A stretch of DNA of 64,000 nt from assembly GCA_035235625.1 (NCBI GenBank), contig CP141145.1:23562563-23626562 (forward strand). Direction: 5' to 3'. The notes below the pieces were generated by a model. It saw only the letters and a list, made by a program, of their open reading frames with translations. It had not been told where the DNA came from and searched no databases. Below, piece after piece: positions 11,400 through 22,439 of this stretch (positions are counted from its first letter, which is position 1; each line of letters begins with the position of its first letter). Source of the DNA: Saururus chinensis (Eukaryota > Streptophyta > Magnoliopsida > Piperales > Saururaceae). A program made the translations under genes and the position numbers.

Positions 11400-12780
11400 C
11401 TCTATTCACTTAATTCATAAACAATAGATTAAATTAATATTAGATTAAATAATTATCTCAAAACTAAGAAGCTAAAATTAGATTAAGCAATTGCCTCATA
11501 TATCAACGAGTAATAATCTTACACTTTATCACATATTTCTTCTCTTATCCAAACAAGACAACAAATATTCTCATACACTTCTTCAAATATTACGTCTACC
11601 CTATTGATAAAAATATTAAACTATTACTGACATCTACCCTATCCAAACTATTACTAACTCATATTCTCTATTAAATTAGGCTTTGATTTTAAATAAACTA
11701 GAGTAGAAATTCACTACTCACGAATCACAGTTAAGCCTATAAAACACCTATATTTTATCATAAAAAGGAAAAACTATAAAGCATTTGACCCACATAAGAT
11801 TGAAAGACGAAGAACAAGACAAGTAGCTGCTTAAATATAATAGAGCAGGTGGAGCATCATCAAGCAGAAATAATCGATTCACAGCAACCTAAAATATATC
11901 TACAAAAGAAGTTAAAAATAGAAGCGTAAAAAGGACCTATGAGACTAAATTTCGTTTGAGAACGAATAAACAGAGCAAACCCAGTCCAGCCCCAGCAATA
12001 GAAATAAACCTCTACTAGCTGAACAAAATATAAAATACAAGGTAAATAGACAAAACATAATATAATTAGCATTAGTTCAAGGGTAACAAGATAGAGTTCC
12101 CTGCTCAAATAGAGAGGCAGATAATGCACAAGTAAACATGGGGGAAACACAAAAAATAAACAAATATGACAAAATCAGTGATGGAAACGGAGTTGGAGAA
12201 CCATAAAACAAGACGAGACACAGACAGAACTGAACCATTACAATGCCCATTTAACTGATTAAAAACAAAACAAATGTCTTTATGGTTGCCACTTTAACAC
12301 GTTTGTGCAAGCTACCCAGTTTCACACCACCATTGCAACGAGACCACCACCACCGGCCCACCACATTAAAAATGTCAATTGTATCTCTTGAAAAATTTGA
12401 TTAATGAAGAACACAAAGACCTCGAAACAAGAATAGACAACAGAGTATGAATCGTGCTCAGTCTTAGAAAATTTAGGCAAACACAATCCACCACATTAGC
12501 AACACAACTGAAGATGAAAAGCAAATGAGGAGAGCTCAACAGTGAAAGATACGTACAAAAGAACCCGAAATAAGGGTTGACAATAGGAACGCTGATGGGG
12601 CAGAGGAGATGGGACCGGCGGTAGGGCGGAGGAGACGGGAACTACAGTGGGGCAGAGGAGATGGGACTGAGGGCGGGCCGGACGACGGAAGGAGACAGAC
12701 ATGGCAGCGGGCGAAAGAAAAACGCTCGATCGAAGTCGTGAAGACAGAAACCTACTAGAGGCGGAGGGGACGAATAAAAG
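11400..12780. other. MULE upstream region, no gene seen
   Basis: AT-rich DNA upstream of mudrA. At 12590-12680 there are about three imperfect copies of a GA-rich unit (GGGGCAGAGGAGATGGGAC), giving a short open frame on minus that is probably not coding. It probably holds the transposase promoter and 5' untranslated region. Confidence 0.5.
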
Positions 12781-13068
12781 AAGTTGTTTTTGTCGTTCTG
12801 AATGACGAAATCAGCTTATATGAACTACGAAATTATCTTCGGCTAAAATAGGATAAGTGTGGCAATTTCATCTTTTAGAAGGACGAAATTAGCTTAAACC
12901 CAATTTTGTTCTTTTAAACCACAAAATCAACTTAAAAATTTTAAAAAAAGCTACATAGGCGCCAACTGCTTGGCTGGCGCCTGCGTGGCAAAAAAGGAAT
13001 GTCACTTTGGGAAATATTTAGTCTAAAATGGTAAATATTTTTTTAATTATTATTTATATAATTTTCCC
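12780..13068. repeat. MULE right terminal inverted repeat and subterminal palindromes
   Basis: Inverted partner of 5733-5990. It has a 24-bp insertion relative to the left end between the AT-rich tip and the CACTTTGGG block. Subterminal half-sites TCGTTCTGAATGACGAAAT (12795-12813) and TTTTAGAAGGACGAAATT are present. Confidence 0.85.
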
Positions 13069-13650
13069 TATTTTTTTCTTTGTCTAAAACAACAAAGAGA
13101 TTGATACAAAGAAACAACATAAAGATACTCCAACAACAAAAAAACAAAGAGATTGCCCTTTTTTAGAAAGATTTAAAGAAAACAAGAAATTGCCTTTTTT
13201 ATTAGGAATACTTGGTATTTTAACCAATGAACCTTGATAGTATAAGACTTGCTTACATGTGCATTTTGGGTTATTTTTATTATACACATTATTCAAGATG
13301 GAGGCGGGTTTGAGACGCCTATCCACGCAAGTTTAAATCACTTATCCCCTCTTTTTATTCCATACACTATCAAATTTCGATCTAGTGACTCAGGTAGTTT
13401 TTTCCTTTTAACCAACACATCACAAAGCATATTTTACCAAAAAAATCATCACAACCCATATTTTGTTTTATTTCTTTATTAATAAAACCTGACAACAATC
13501 TTACTAAGGATAAAAAGAGAGAAAGGAACTTTTTTTAGAGTAGAAAAAAAACTCTTGGCGTTTCAGGAGTTTTAATAGAGTATATGTGAACATAGACATT
13601 AAAAATGGCCATTGTAGTATTAAATATTCTTTCCCGTAGTCATTAACATA
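13069..13650. repeat. Duplicated MULE flank (copy 2) and AT-rich spacer
   Basis: 13075-13412 repeats 5335-5615 in direct orientation. 13413-13650 is AT-rich without recognisable genes. Confidence 0.65.
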
Positions 13651-13857
13651 CTTTCTCCATCTTATATTAATAGTTTATTTTTAAAAAAAATTATTGAATG
13701 GTGAAACTCAAGTCCAAGAGAAGGAAAAGAGAAGGAAAAATAAGCTAATGATATTATTTTTTAAGTGCCCAACGGTCCTAACCACTTAAATTGAACAAAT
13801 TGAAGCTAGTATGGAATTTTTTCGTCAAATTGAGATATTAATGCGGGACATAAAGAG
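13651..13857. mobile_element. Stowaway-like MITE (Tc1/mariner)
   Basis: The ends CTTTCTCCATCTTATATTAA and, in reverse complement, CTCTTTATGTCCCGCATTAA form terminal inverted repeats related to the Stowaway end CTCCCTCCGTCCC. The 207-bp element is flanked by TA on both sides (13649-13650 and 13858-13859), the target duplication of this family. It has no coding capacity. Confidence 0.7.
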
Positions 13858-13989
13858 TATTACTATATGTGTTAAAATATAAATGGAAATGAAGTTGTGT
13901 AGTGTCTGCATTAGCCAATGTGTTTAGCGCCTTGTTAGCTGTCAGAGCACCTTATTCATTAATTTTAATGATTCAGTACATTAGAAGTT

Positions 13990-14461
13990 TAATGGTTATA
14001 TTATTCATGATTGTCCGTCTGTTTGTCATCTTTATATAGTAGCAAAAATGCAGATGCATGCTACTAGTTTTTTTAAGTAATCATTGCTTTTTATAAAAAA
14101 TTTATGGACATTTCACTTAAGATAAGCACACCATACTCATAAAATTATATAACTATCCATATATTTTTTTTATATTTTTTTATAAAAAATTATATTTATC
14201 AATCTAATTATTATTTCAGTCATAGTTAAACAATTTTTTTTTGTTCTACTACATTTGGAGCGAGTTTACTAGCTAGAGGCTCAAATATGTGATATAACAT
14301 GTTATAAAGAGAAAGGATTTGAGCAGCAAGGGACATGTAGCTAGTTGTTGCTTGCTTTATGTTGTTGCAAACATTGCTAGAGACAAAAAAATGTAAGGGG
14401 GAAATTGCTTTGTCATGGTGTAGAAGACACTGTAATTACTTGTTATATGCAACAATAACAA
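13990..14461. repeat. Tandem duplication, arm A, left half
   Basis: This aligns in the same direction with 21480-21915. Shared strings include GCTAGAGGCTCAAA / ATTAGAGGCTCAAA and the ATAACATGTTAT palindrome. It continues after the MULE at 20776. No gene is seen in it. Confidence 0.75.
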
Positions 14462-14589
14462 GGGAAAATTATTTAAATAATATTAAAAAAATAATTACCA
14501 AAATCGTGGAGAGAGAAAAGTATTTCCCAAACTAGTGTCCATTTTAGCCATGTATGTGCCAGCCAAATGCTGACACATGAGTGACATTT

Positions 14590-14745
14590 TTTTTCTCAAT
14601 TTTGTCCTTCTGAAGGATGAAATTAGTTTTCTTTAGAATGATTTTGTCCTTCACAAGGACGAAATCACCATAAGGCTTTCAGTTGATTTCGTCCTTACGA
14701 TGTAAAAGCTAATTTTGTCCTTCAAATGGACGATATCCACAAGCT
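14590..14745. repeat. Subterminal palindromes of the second MULE
   Basis: Four or so motifs with the half-site TTTCGTCCTTC or TTTTGTCCTTC. The clearest is TTTTGTCCTTCTGAAGGATG at 14600-14619, a near-perfect palindrome. The right side (20520-20636) has three units about 39 bp apart with the same motif. Confidence 0.8.
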
Positions 14746-15204
14746 ATTTCCTCCGCCACAATTGCTACAATTTTGCTAAGTATAAGCTTATTTCTCTACA
14801 TTTGATTACTTGCCCCTACGAAGTTTCATATACATTTTACTACTTGTCTGATTTTATTCATTTGGATCAGTATCTTATAGCTGTTGTGCTTCTTAATTAT
14901 TTTTTTCTTCTTGCTAATATTATGTCATGGTTGTGTAAAATGGATATGCTGAAAAATGAGCATAGAGCTGTTGGTCCTACATTTTGTTCAATGCACTAAG
15001 GAAAAATGTTATATTCATTTTATTTAGTACTTTGTTGTTTCACGTCCATCTTGTTGGATGCATCAGTTTATTTTGTCTGTTTAAAATATTTTGATTTTTT
15101 CTTAAATGTAAGAGTAGTTGTTGTCATTCTTGAAGCTTTTTAATTAAAATATTTATATTTTTTATAGGAGAGATTCTTTACATTTTACTAACTGGCTGAT
15201 TTGA

Positions 15205-16225
15205 TTGGTTGTTTTAATCTTGCACTCAAGTCATTCATTAGCATATCATATGGATCATATGGAGCCTTTTTATAGGCCCGACCCATTGATGACTCAGTAC
15301 TTGTTCAATAGGAATTGTATAGGTCGGCTTCTATTTGGCGAGGAGAGGTATTCTAATTGTTCATGCATTTTATTTAGTTTTTCTGACTATATGTTACATT
15401 GGGTTATAATATTTTAACTCATTTTAGGACCCTGAGTGCCTTGAGTGCACCGAACATTTTAGATACCTTCGACAATGGCTCATTGATGAGCATATTCTTT
15501 CATATATCGAGTGAGCTGGATTTGGACACTATCCATTTATAGTAAGTTCAACTCGATGGGTCTTTGCTCACAACTCTTGTCGAGAGATGGTGGAGGGAGA
15601 CATAGATGTTTCACCTCCCTTATGGGGAGATGTCCATCACTCTTATGGATGTGATTGTTCTACTTGGACTTCGCATTGATGGACAAGCAGTGACAGGCAC
15701 GATAGGAGGAGGAGATTTAGTTTTATTAGTCGGACTCTGCACTTCCTCCTTCAATAATGTGTGGTAGCCAAGTGAGCCTTATATGGCTATTAGGTGAGTT
15801 TCATGTACTCACAGTAGATGCCACCAAGATAGTCATCAAGCAGCATGCGCGAGCCTATTTGGTACAGTTACTTGGGGCTACAATATTTGCATATAACACC
15901 AGTTGCCATGTTCATGTTGCGTATCTCTCCCTTCATGCGGATTTCGATATGGTGGACACACATGGGGCAGTGCCACCCTTGCTTTTTTATACTGAGAGTT
16001 AGGGAAAACTTGTCAGGCTATGACCTTGGGGATTGCAGGTTGTCTAACCCTTCTTTAGGTAAATGAATTTGTTCAAGTTAATATTTTCTACACGTACAAT
16101 TACTTCACATTTTTTAATAACTTTTATGATATTTTGTAACATAGCTATGGTCATGGGAGAATATACATGTCAGTCGACCAACTATTGAGATGGTCACGTA
16201 GTCGAGGGTGCGCCATTAGGAGCAA
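15205..16225 (+). pseudogene. PMD pseudogene, 5' exons
   Basis: The exon pattern matches the gene at 8459-7474. Exon 1 (about 15250-15349) reads MEPFYRPDPLMTQYLFN...RLLFGEE, ending at a GTATTC donor. Exon 2 starts at 15428 with DPECLECTEHFRYLRQWLID and has an in-frame TGA after SYIE, further frame changes and a poorly kept middle. Exon 3 (about 16144-16225) has the LWSWE-type segment (TATGGTCATGGGAGAATATA). The gene resumes after the inserted LTR at 19124. Role of the family: plant mobile domain proteins linked to transposon control. This copy is non-functional. Confidence 0.8.
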
Positions 16226-16382
16226 GGTAAATATTTTTTTACACTTAAATTTTCGGCATAGCTTTTTGTGGATGTGTTGAATTTATGTTTTAAATTTGAC
16301 TCCTTAAAGTGGAATATTTGGAGGAGAAAAATAAAAAATCCACAAGGAGTCCTTCGTTTATATAGCGGAGAGTTAGACAACC
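16226..16382 (+). pseudogene. PMD pseudogene, exon 4 up to LTR insertion
   Basis: 16290-16382 aligns with the exon 4 region of the first PMD copy (shared string AATCCACAAGGAGTCCT) and stops at CAACC, where the LTR enters. The same exon continues with CCATTGGCC at 19121. Confidence 0.75.
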
Positions 16383-16883
16383 TATAACGACCTTGATTTT
16401 TTGGATGTGATTTTATGATTTTCATAATGCATATATTTGAGTTTTTACCGAGTTGTAGTTAATTAAATATTTTTACTCGATGAGTTTTAATAATGTTGTG
16501 TTAGAGCACTGAAAGACGAGCGTAACGGGCCTTGAACAGCTCAAATCGGACACCGGGGTCGAAAGTTATGGCCTTGAGAAATGTGCCACATAGGTGAGAC
16601 CCACATGAAAAGTGAGGGAGAACCTACCCATGTGTGGTCTTATTTCGAAGGGTTCATCGACACGAGTCCATTAGTAACAAGAACGTGCAATTTTGACTTT
16701 GGGGTAAGAAATTATCGCATTTTGAGGTTGAGATATTATATGAATAAAATAATCATTTCGGATAGGATTGATGACGTAGTGGATAAGACTGACGACATAG
16801 CAGATAAGGTCAGTGATGTGTCAGATATGATTGATACGTCTCAATCTTATTTGCCATGTGTTAGCCTCATGTCTATCCATTTT

Positions 16884-17435
16884 TAGGGATGCATCTCGGG
16901 TAGGGCAGGGTGGGGTCAAGTATTGCAGTACCCGATCTTACCCGAGATTGCTAACCCGACCCTACCCGAGATAGAACCTGAGATTACTAAACCCGACCCC
17001 TACCTGAGAACCTGAGATAAAACCCGGATCAAATTAATTTTTTACTAAACCTAACAATTCTACTATCACATAGCACCATTAAACCTTTTACTTATAAAAA
17101 AAATAAGAATTACTACTTATAATAAATTATTGTTCCTTGATAACTATTGTATCAGCCATATTAGAAATTTATATGGAGTTAGCCACATCATGATGCCCAA
17201 TCCAAAGTAATTAGAGTAATGAGATTAGGGTTAATATAGTGATGTATAATGTCGGGCTAGGTTGGGTCGGGTTCTCGGGTTTTTTGTTGTTAAACCCGAC
17301 CCGACTCAAAAGGATGCAGGTGTTTTTTTCCAAACCCTACCTGCCCCGAGATAGTACTCGACCCGCCCCAACCTGGTCAATTTCGGGTCGGTTCCACCCT
17401 AGTCGGGTTGGGTCCAGGTTTTTTATGCAGCCCTA
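16884..17435. mobile_element. Small hAT-type element
   Basis: 552 bp with ends TAGGGATGCA and, in reverse complement, TAGGGCTGCA. The 8-bp target duplication TCCATTTT is perfect (16876-16883 and 17436-17443). The interior is rich in ACCCGA/TCGGGT repeats, as in many plant hAT ends. Non-coding. Confidence 0.9.
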
Positions 17436-17446
17436 TCCATTTTCTC

Positions 17447-17454
17447 TATAAATA
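17447..17454 (+). promoter_or_regulatory. TATA box of the 16383 LTR
   Basis: TATAAATA about 515 bp from the LTR start once the hAT insertion is discounted. The related LTR ending near 54138 has the same octamer at 53639-53646 on minus. Confidence 0.55.
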
Positions 17455-17859
17455 ACTTCAAAAGCATCTAGTTTTCAAGTTCTTCAAACTCTCCCACGTT
17501 TCTTCATTCTCTCCCAAGTTCAGAAACTTCATTTATTCGTTTCTCACTCATTTTAAGTTCGATTTGAGTCATTAAAGAGACTTTCTTACCAAAATCGAAC
17601 ATGTTGGACGTCGTGGTGGGGCTTTTTTCTGGTTTGAGACCTCTAAGGCCTGGAAAAGTGATGTCCAATTTTGTGGTATCCAATGCATCGTCTTCGTTCT
17701 TGCACAGAAAGCAAGGTAGGGGATTTTAAACTCTAAATGCATGCTTAGGGTAGAATTTATGGTTGATTTGGCGTGGTTAAGTTTATGAAGCTTATTTTGG
17801 ATAAATATATTATGTAGTGAACTGATTTGGTGTGGGATACATAGTGTTTTGGTTATGTT

Positions 17860-18260
17860 AACTTATTTGATTTGATTTCGTACAAGCCTCTTTGTGTTTT
17901 GGTTATGTGCAGTGATGTGATTTGATTTTGTACGAGCCTCTTAGTGTTTTGGTTATGCGAAATGATGTGATTTGATTTTGTACGAGCCACTTAGTGTTGT
18001 GGTTATGTGCAATGATGTGATTTAATTTCGTACAAGCTTCTTAGTGTTTTGGTTATGTGCAGTGATGCGATTTGATTTCGTACAAGCCACTTATTGTTGT
18101 GGTTATGTGCAGTGATGTGATTTGATTTCGTTCGTGCCACTTAGTGTTTTGGTTACTCACAATGATGTGATTTGATTTTATACATGCCACTTAGTGTATT
18201 GGTTATGTATAGTGAAGTAAATTAATCTTTGTGCATACCCCTTAGTGTTTGGTTACATAT
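17860..18260 (+). repeat. Tandem array, about 60-bp unit, seven copies
   Basis: The unit reads roughly GATTTGATTTCGTACAAGCC then CTTAGTGTTTTGGTTATGTG and CAGTGATGT. Copies differ by a few bases. It lies in the transcribed half of the LTR and has no open frame. Confidence 0.85.
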
Positions 18261-19118
18261 AATGATTTGGATGCCCGCCAAGAAAAATAATTGGCAAGTG
18301 GCACGCATAGGTTGGGGGATCATGGGAAAACTCCCTCCCTAAGTGGCCCTCATTGCCCCATGAGTATAGAGGATAGACCGTTGGGTATCACAACTTGTGA
18401 TGTGATTTGAATTTGAGTTTATGGATGTAATTTGATCCGAATTTGAAATTGTGGATGTGTTGTGACTTGGATTTGAGATCGCGAATATGATTTGATTCAA
18501 GGTTTGACCTTGTGGGTTTGATGTGGACTTTAGCTTGTGAATTGAATGTGGTTTGAGATTTGAATGTGTGGATTTGATTCGGAAGCAAGCTTATGGATTT
18601 GACATGATTTGGAATTGGACTTGATTTGCTTTTGAACTGAACGAATTGTTTTTTCGGGTGATTTATCATGGACAAAAGATTATGTGAAAAAAGTATAGAT
18701 TTGTGTTTGAAGGTTTTGGTGCTTAGCATCATTTTAGATTTTAATACAACCTACTGAGTATAAATATACTCGCCCACTCTCAAATCCTGCAAGTGTTTCA
18801 ACAAGGACAAAGGTGGAAGTGGAAGGGATTTCTAAATGGCTTTTATATTGTATTATTATTTATGTGACCGATGTGTCATGGCACGATGTGCCTAGTGATT
18901 TATAATCTCTATGTAAACTATCTGCTCTACGAACAGTGGTCCCTGGGCATGTGTAATAAATACGTAGCTATGGTTGTGCAATAACTCCATTAATTTTTAA
19001 CTATTAACAGATGATCGTTGTGCACCAATGGCCATCATGTTCGCTCAAGTGCACAAAATTTACTAGTGTCGGACGAGGAAATTCTAATTAAATCGATGCG
19101 GGAATGGCGGCCATTACA

Positions 19119-20190
19119 CCACCATTGGCCTTACCAGGTAATTTCATTTCATTAGCACATTTAATATAATGAATATAAGTAATATAAGGTTATTAAAAAC
19201 TAATTATGCTTATAAATTGTGCAAATCGTTTGGTAGCCATACTTGCATGAGGCGTTGATTGAGTTACCTCCTCTTTGTACAGAGGGAAAAGATGTGTGAC
19301 TCTCTCAAATGCCACTCATCTATTTTGAGATTGAATAGCAGTACGTGCTTGATCGTGTGATGCTCCAATTTAATACTGTAGAGTTTGTCCATTGGATCAC
19401 TTGACAAGGCCGTTATATTAATGACTGGGCTCTACATTATGGAGCATATATTGCTTGATGGGATAATAGGATAACTATTATTATCTAAGGGGAGATGGCT
19501 ACAACATCGCGAGATGTTCGTAGCCTATATATGCAGTGGTATTTACCCATTACGCGCAAATATATTTTACCACGTGATGATATAGAGGAAATGACTTATC
19601 ATCCTAGGGGCTCATCTTAAGTAGCTTTGGTAAGTATTTCTTAATTAATTATAAGATACTATTTTCTTATTTCTCTTTTACTATTTATATGACATTTATT
19701 TTACTTTTTTTATAGCTTAGTTTAACACGATGAACATATACCCATTTGACTAATGTACTTAACACATTTACTTTGAGTGAGGGCTTAATAGCATCATGTA
19801 GTCGATAGTCAGGCATCATGAGGATGTCCTTCGTAGCTTGCCACTACTTCAGTCGATTATTAAAGACATTTATGGACATTATCCCACCGCCGACGCATGC
19901 TCCATTCCCGAATATTCCATCTTCATCTGCAACACCTGGCTCTCCTCCACGTTCATCATATTCAGTTGCTCTACATCTAGCTTATCTCCAACCAGATCCC
20001 ATAGTATATCATAGACGACATCGGGCAACTCATACAGATCCTATCCCATTATCTTATGCAGAGCCTTCTGTTAGTTATGGTGAGTCATTTGTTACTTATG
20101 CGAGCATGAGGAGCCAGTACAGCACAGTCGGGGTTGGGGTCATGGTCAAGGTCATAGTGGTAGGAGAGGTAGAGCGATTTAGTGTTGTTA
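19119..20190 (+). pseudogene. PMD pseudogene, 3' exons
   Basis: 19124-19137 completes exon 4. 19240-19630 has the exon 5 features: LPPLCTEGKDV with an in-frame stop after it, DRVMLQFN, HWIT followed by TGA, GRYINDW and YMQWYLPITRKYILPRDD. 19800-20190 aligns with the C-terminal exon of the first copy (SLPLLQSII-like, PNIPSSSATPGSP). Several stops and frame changes make it a pseudogene. It is more decayed than the copy at 6263-8459. Confidence 0.78.
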
Positions 20191-20399
20191 TATGCTTGCT
20201 TTGTAGACCAAAATTTTTGAGAATATTGTATCTAATTTATATATTACCCATAGACTTTCTAATTACTTGATATGTTGATATTATTGTGATTTATATGTTG
20301 GTTGTGTAGATTACATATGTGATGTTATACAAGGACATGGGTTGTTTTTGAATTTAAGTAATCTAAAAAAAAATAAGATGAAAGGATGAAATCTAGTTT

Positions 20400-20640
20400 T
20401 AAGTAGATTTTGTCCTTTTTAAGGATGAAATCTAGATTTCGAACAAAATTGCCTTGGACCCAACCCGCTTAAGCCAATAAGCAGAGAAACTCAAGTGTAA
20501 TGATTTCATCCTTGTGAAGTATGAAATCACTGATTTCGTCCTTCAGAAGGAGGAAAACAACTTAAAATTAATTTCGTCCTTCAGAAGGATGAAAATAATT
20601 TAAAATTGATTTCGTCCTTCAGAAGGACAAAATTAGGAAA
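20400..20640. repeat. Right subterminal palindrome array of the second MULE
   Basis: Near-identical units ATTTCGTCCTTCAGAAGGA spaced about 39 bp (20537, 20573 and 20611), plus weaker copies from 20400. They mirror the array at the left end. Confidence 0.8.
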
Positions 20641-20775
20641 AAATAAAAAAATATCACGCATGTGCCAGTGCTTGGCTGGTGCCTATGTCGCCAAAACGGA
20701 CACCACATTAGAAAATATTTTTCTCTTCCGTGATTTTGATAATTATTTTTTAAATATTATGTAAATAAATTTCCC

Positions 20776-21480
20776 AAATAACAAACTATTTTACTGTTAA
20801 ATCTATGCCAATACCCTATAATTTGTGCGATGACATACAGAGCCATATCAGGATTAACAATTTGGTCATGGTTATTTTCTTTTTATTTTACTACCTTATC
20901 CTATATAGTGTTCAGCATTGGCCTAGCATGATTCTAATCAGAATGTCTAAATTTATTATCACTTTATTCAAAATTTAGAGAGAGAATATGGGTAAATTAT
21001 GCTAGTGGATCCCATTAACTTAATTATTTCTACATTGAAAGTAACTAATTGTAAATTAATATTTAATAATCATAATCCATAATAGTTAACATTAGAGAGA
21101 GAATTCAGGGATATATTATTATTATACATACTATTCAAGAAAGTAAAATGGTAAATTTGTAACTATAAATTAGAATATTCATTAAGGATAACTGTTGAGA
21201 AAAGTCATCCTTTATCTCGTAGGGTTGTACACATTTAATGCTTGCAATTAAGTGCATTGTACTAGAAGATGACCTTCAAAGTACCACTAGCGATACAATT
21301 ATGAGCCTAACGTTAACTAATAGAGAACTACACAATCAAATTTTCAATGTAAGGTGTGCAACACTTTTGGACTGTATACTACACCAAGGGATTTAAAATA
21401 TAAGCATTTACTAACCCACATGAGGGACGGGTGAAATGTTGAGGTTCTAGTAGTATTAACTAATAGTATAATATTTAGTT
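20776..21480. repeat. Tandem duplication, arm A, right half
   Basis: 20790-21230 aligns with 21915-22400: CAGAGCC..TAT..GGATTA, CATTGGCCTAGCATGATTCT versus CACCAGCCTAGCATGCTTCT, and the GAGAGAGAATTCAGG block. No gene is seen. Confidence 0.75.
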
Positions 21481-22435
21481 TTGCCTATAAAGAATGCACA
21501 TGCTACTGGATTTTTTTAAATGTTTATATTTTTTATAAAAAAATTAAGAATGTATGTCACGAAAAGAAGCACACTATACTCATGCAATTATATTTATAAC
21601 CTTATCAATATATTCTTTATATACAAAAAAATAAAATGATATTTATTAGTCTAATTATTTTTCCAACCATAATTTAGAAAGTTTTTTTGGTTATTCTATT
21701 ACTTTTGGAGTAATTTTGCTAATTAGAGGCTCAAACATATAGCATAACATGTTATGAAGACATGATTGGAATGACAAGGTCACAAGGGAGAGGTAACTGG
21801 TTTTTGGTTGCTTCATTCTCTTAGGAATATTGTTGGAGACAAAAAAACACATAAAGAAGATTGTTTGACCATGGTGCAAGGACTGTGGTCGTTTGACTTA
21901 TGCAGCAAAAACAAATTGTTTTACCTTCAATTCTATGACAACGCCTTGTAATTTTTATGGTGGCATTCAGAGCCTTGTATGGATTAGCAACTTGGTGATG
22001 GTCTTCTTCGTCGTCTTTTGTTAATTGTCAATAGACCCGCATGGAGTTCAACACCAGCCTAGCATGCTTCTAATAAGAATACCGAAAATGAAGATTGTTT
22101 TCTTCAAATTTTAGAGAGAGATTCTAGGGATAGCTATGTTGATGGTCCTATTAACTTAATTCGTTCTATAGAAATGTTGAAAGCAGCTAATTATAAGTTT
22201 TTACTTGATAATCAAAATTCATAAGAGTGAAGATTAGAGAGAATTCAGGGGTAGATTATTATAGATCTGGGCCCATTGATCTAATTACGCCCACTACTTA
22301 TAAAAGCAAAAAGGTAAATTTGTAACTAAAGATTAGAAACTTCATTGACACTTCGTTGAGGAAAACTACTAAGAAAACTCATCCATCATGCCATAGATCT
22401 TTAAGAAATGATTCCAATGGGCCTATGATAAGAAG
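21481..22435. repeat. Tandem duplication, arm B, with MULE empty site
   Basis: Second arm of the roughly 1.1-kb direct duplication. At 21898-21925 the sequence runs TGCAGCAAAAACAAATTGTTTTACC with no element, matching the two sides of the MULE at 14462-20775. The MULE therefore inserted after the duplication, or only into arm A. The arms have diverged by many substitutions and small gaps. Content unknown. Confidence 0.75.
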
Positions 22436-22439
22436 AAAC

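Larger units (their letters stand above)
5733..13068 (-). mobile_element. MULE carrying mudrA and a plant mobile domain gene
   Basis: The ends are inverted copies. GGGAAAATTATATAAATAAT starts at 5733 and its reverse complement ends at 13068; similarity continues inward over more than 100 bp, including GCCACGCAGGCGCCAGCCAAG. The 9-bp flanks TACTTTTCT (5724-5732) and TATTTTTTT (13069-13077) agree at 7 of 9 sites, as expected of an old Mutator target duplication. Inside, on the minus strand, lie a decayed mudrA-type transposase (11399-8560) and a decayed PMD gene (8459-6263). The element was autonomous once and is now inactive. Confidence 0.85.
16383..19118 (+). mobile_element. Long solo LTR inserted in the PMD exon
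   Basis: The element starts TATAACGACC (TG decayed to TA) and ends CCATTACA. Its flanks CAACC (16378-16382) and CCACC (19119-19123) differ at one site, and removing it restores the PMD exon as in the first copy. It carries a TATA box at 17447, a tandem array (17860-18260), a second array of short units (18390-18650) and the motif ACTGAGTATAAATATACTC near 18750. No gag or pol is visible. 53850-54040 is a close relative in the opposite orientation. A hAT element is nested at 16884-17435. Confidence 0.82.
14462..20775 (+). mobile_element. Non-autonomous PMD-carrying MULE, interrupted by an LTR
   Basis: Left end GGGAAAATTATTTAAATAAT at 14462; the right end TTATGTAAATAAATTTCCC is its inverted copy, ending at 20775. 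Both inner parts include AATCGTGG / CCGTGATTTTGATAATTA. The flanking 9-mers CAATAACAA (14453-14461) and AAATAACAA (20776-20784) match at 8 of 9 sites. An empty site occurs in the duplicate arm at about 21902-21912. It holds a PMD pseudogene on plus but no transposase. Without the nested LTR it would be about 3.6 kb. It could have been moved by a MULE such as the one at 5733. Confidence 0.88.
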
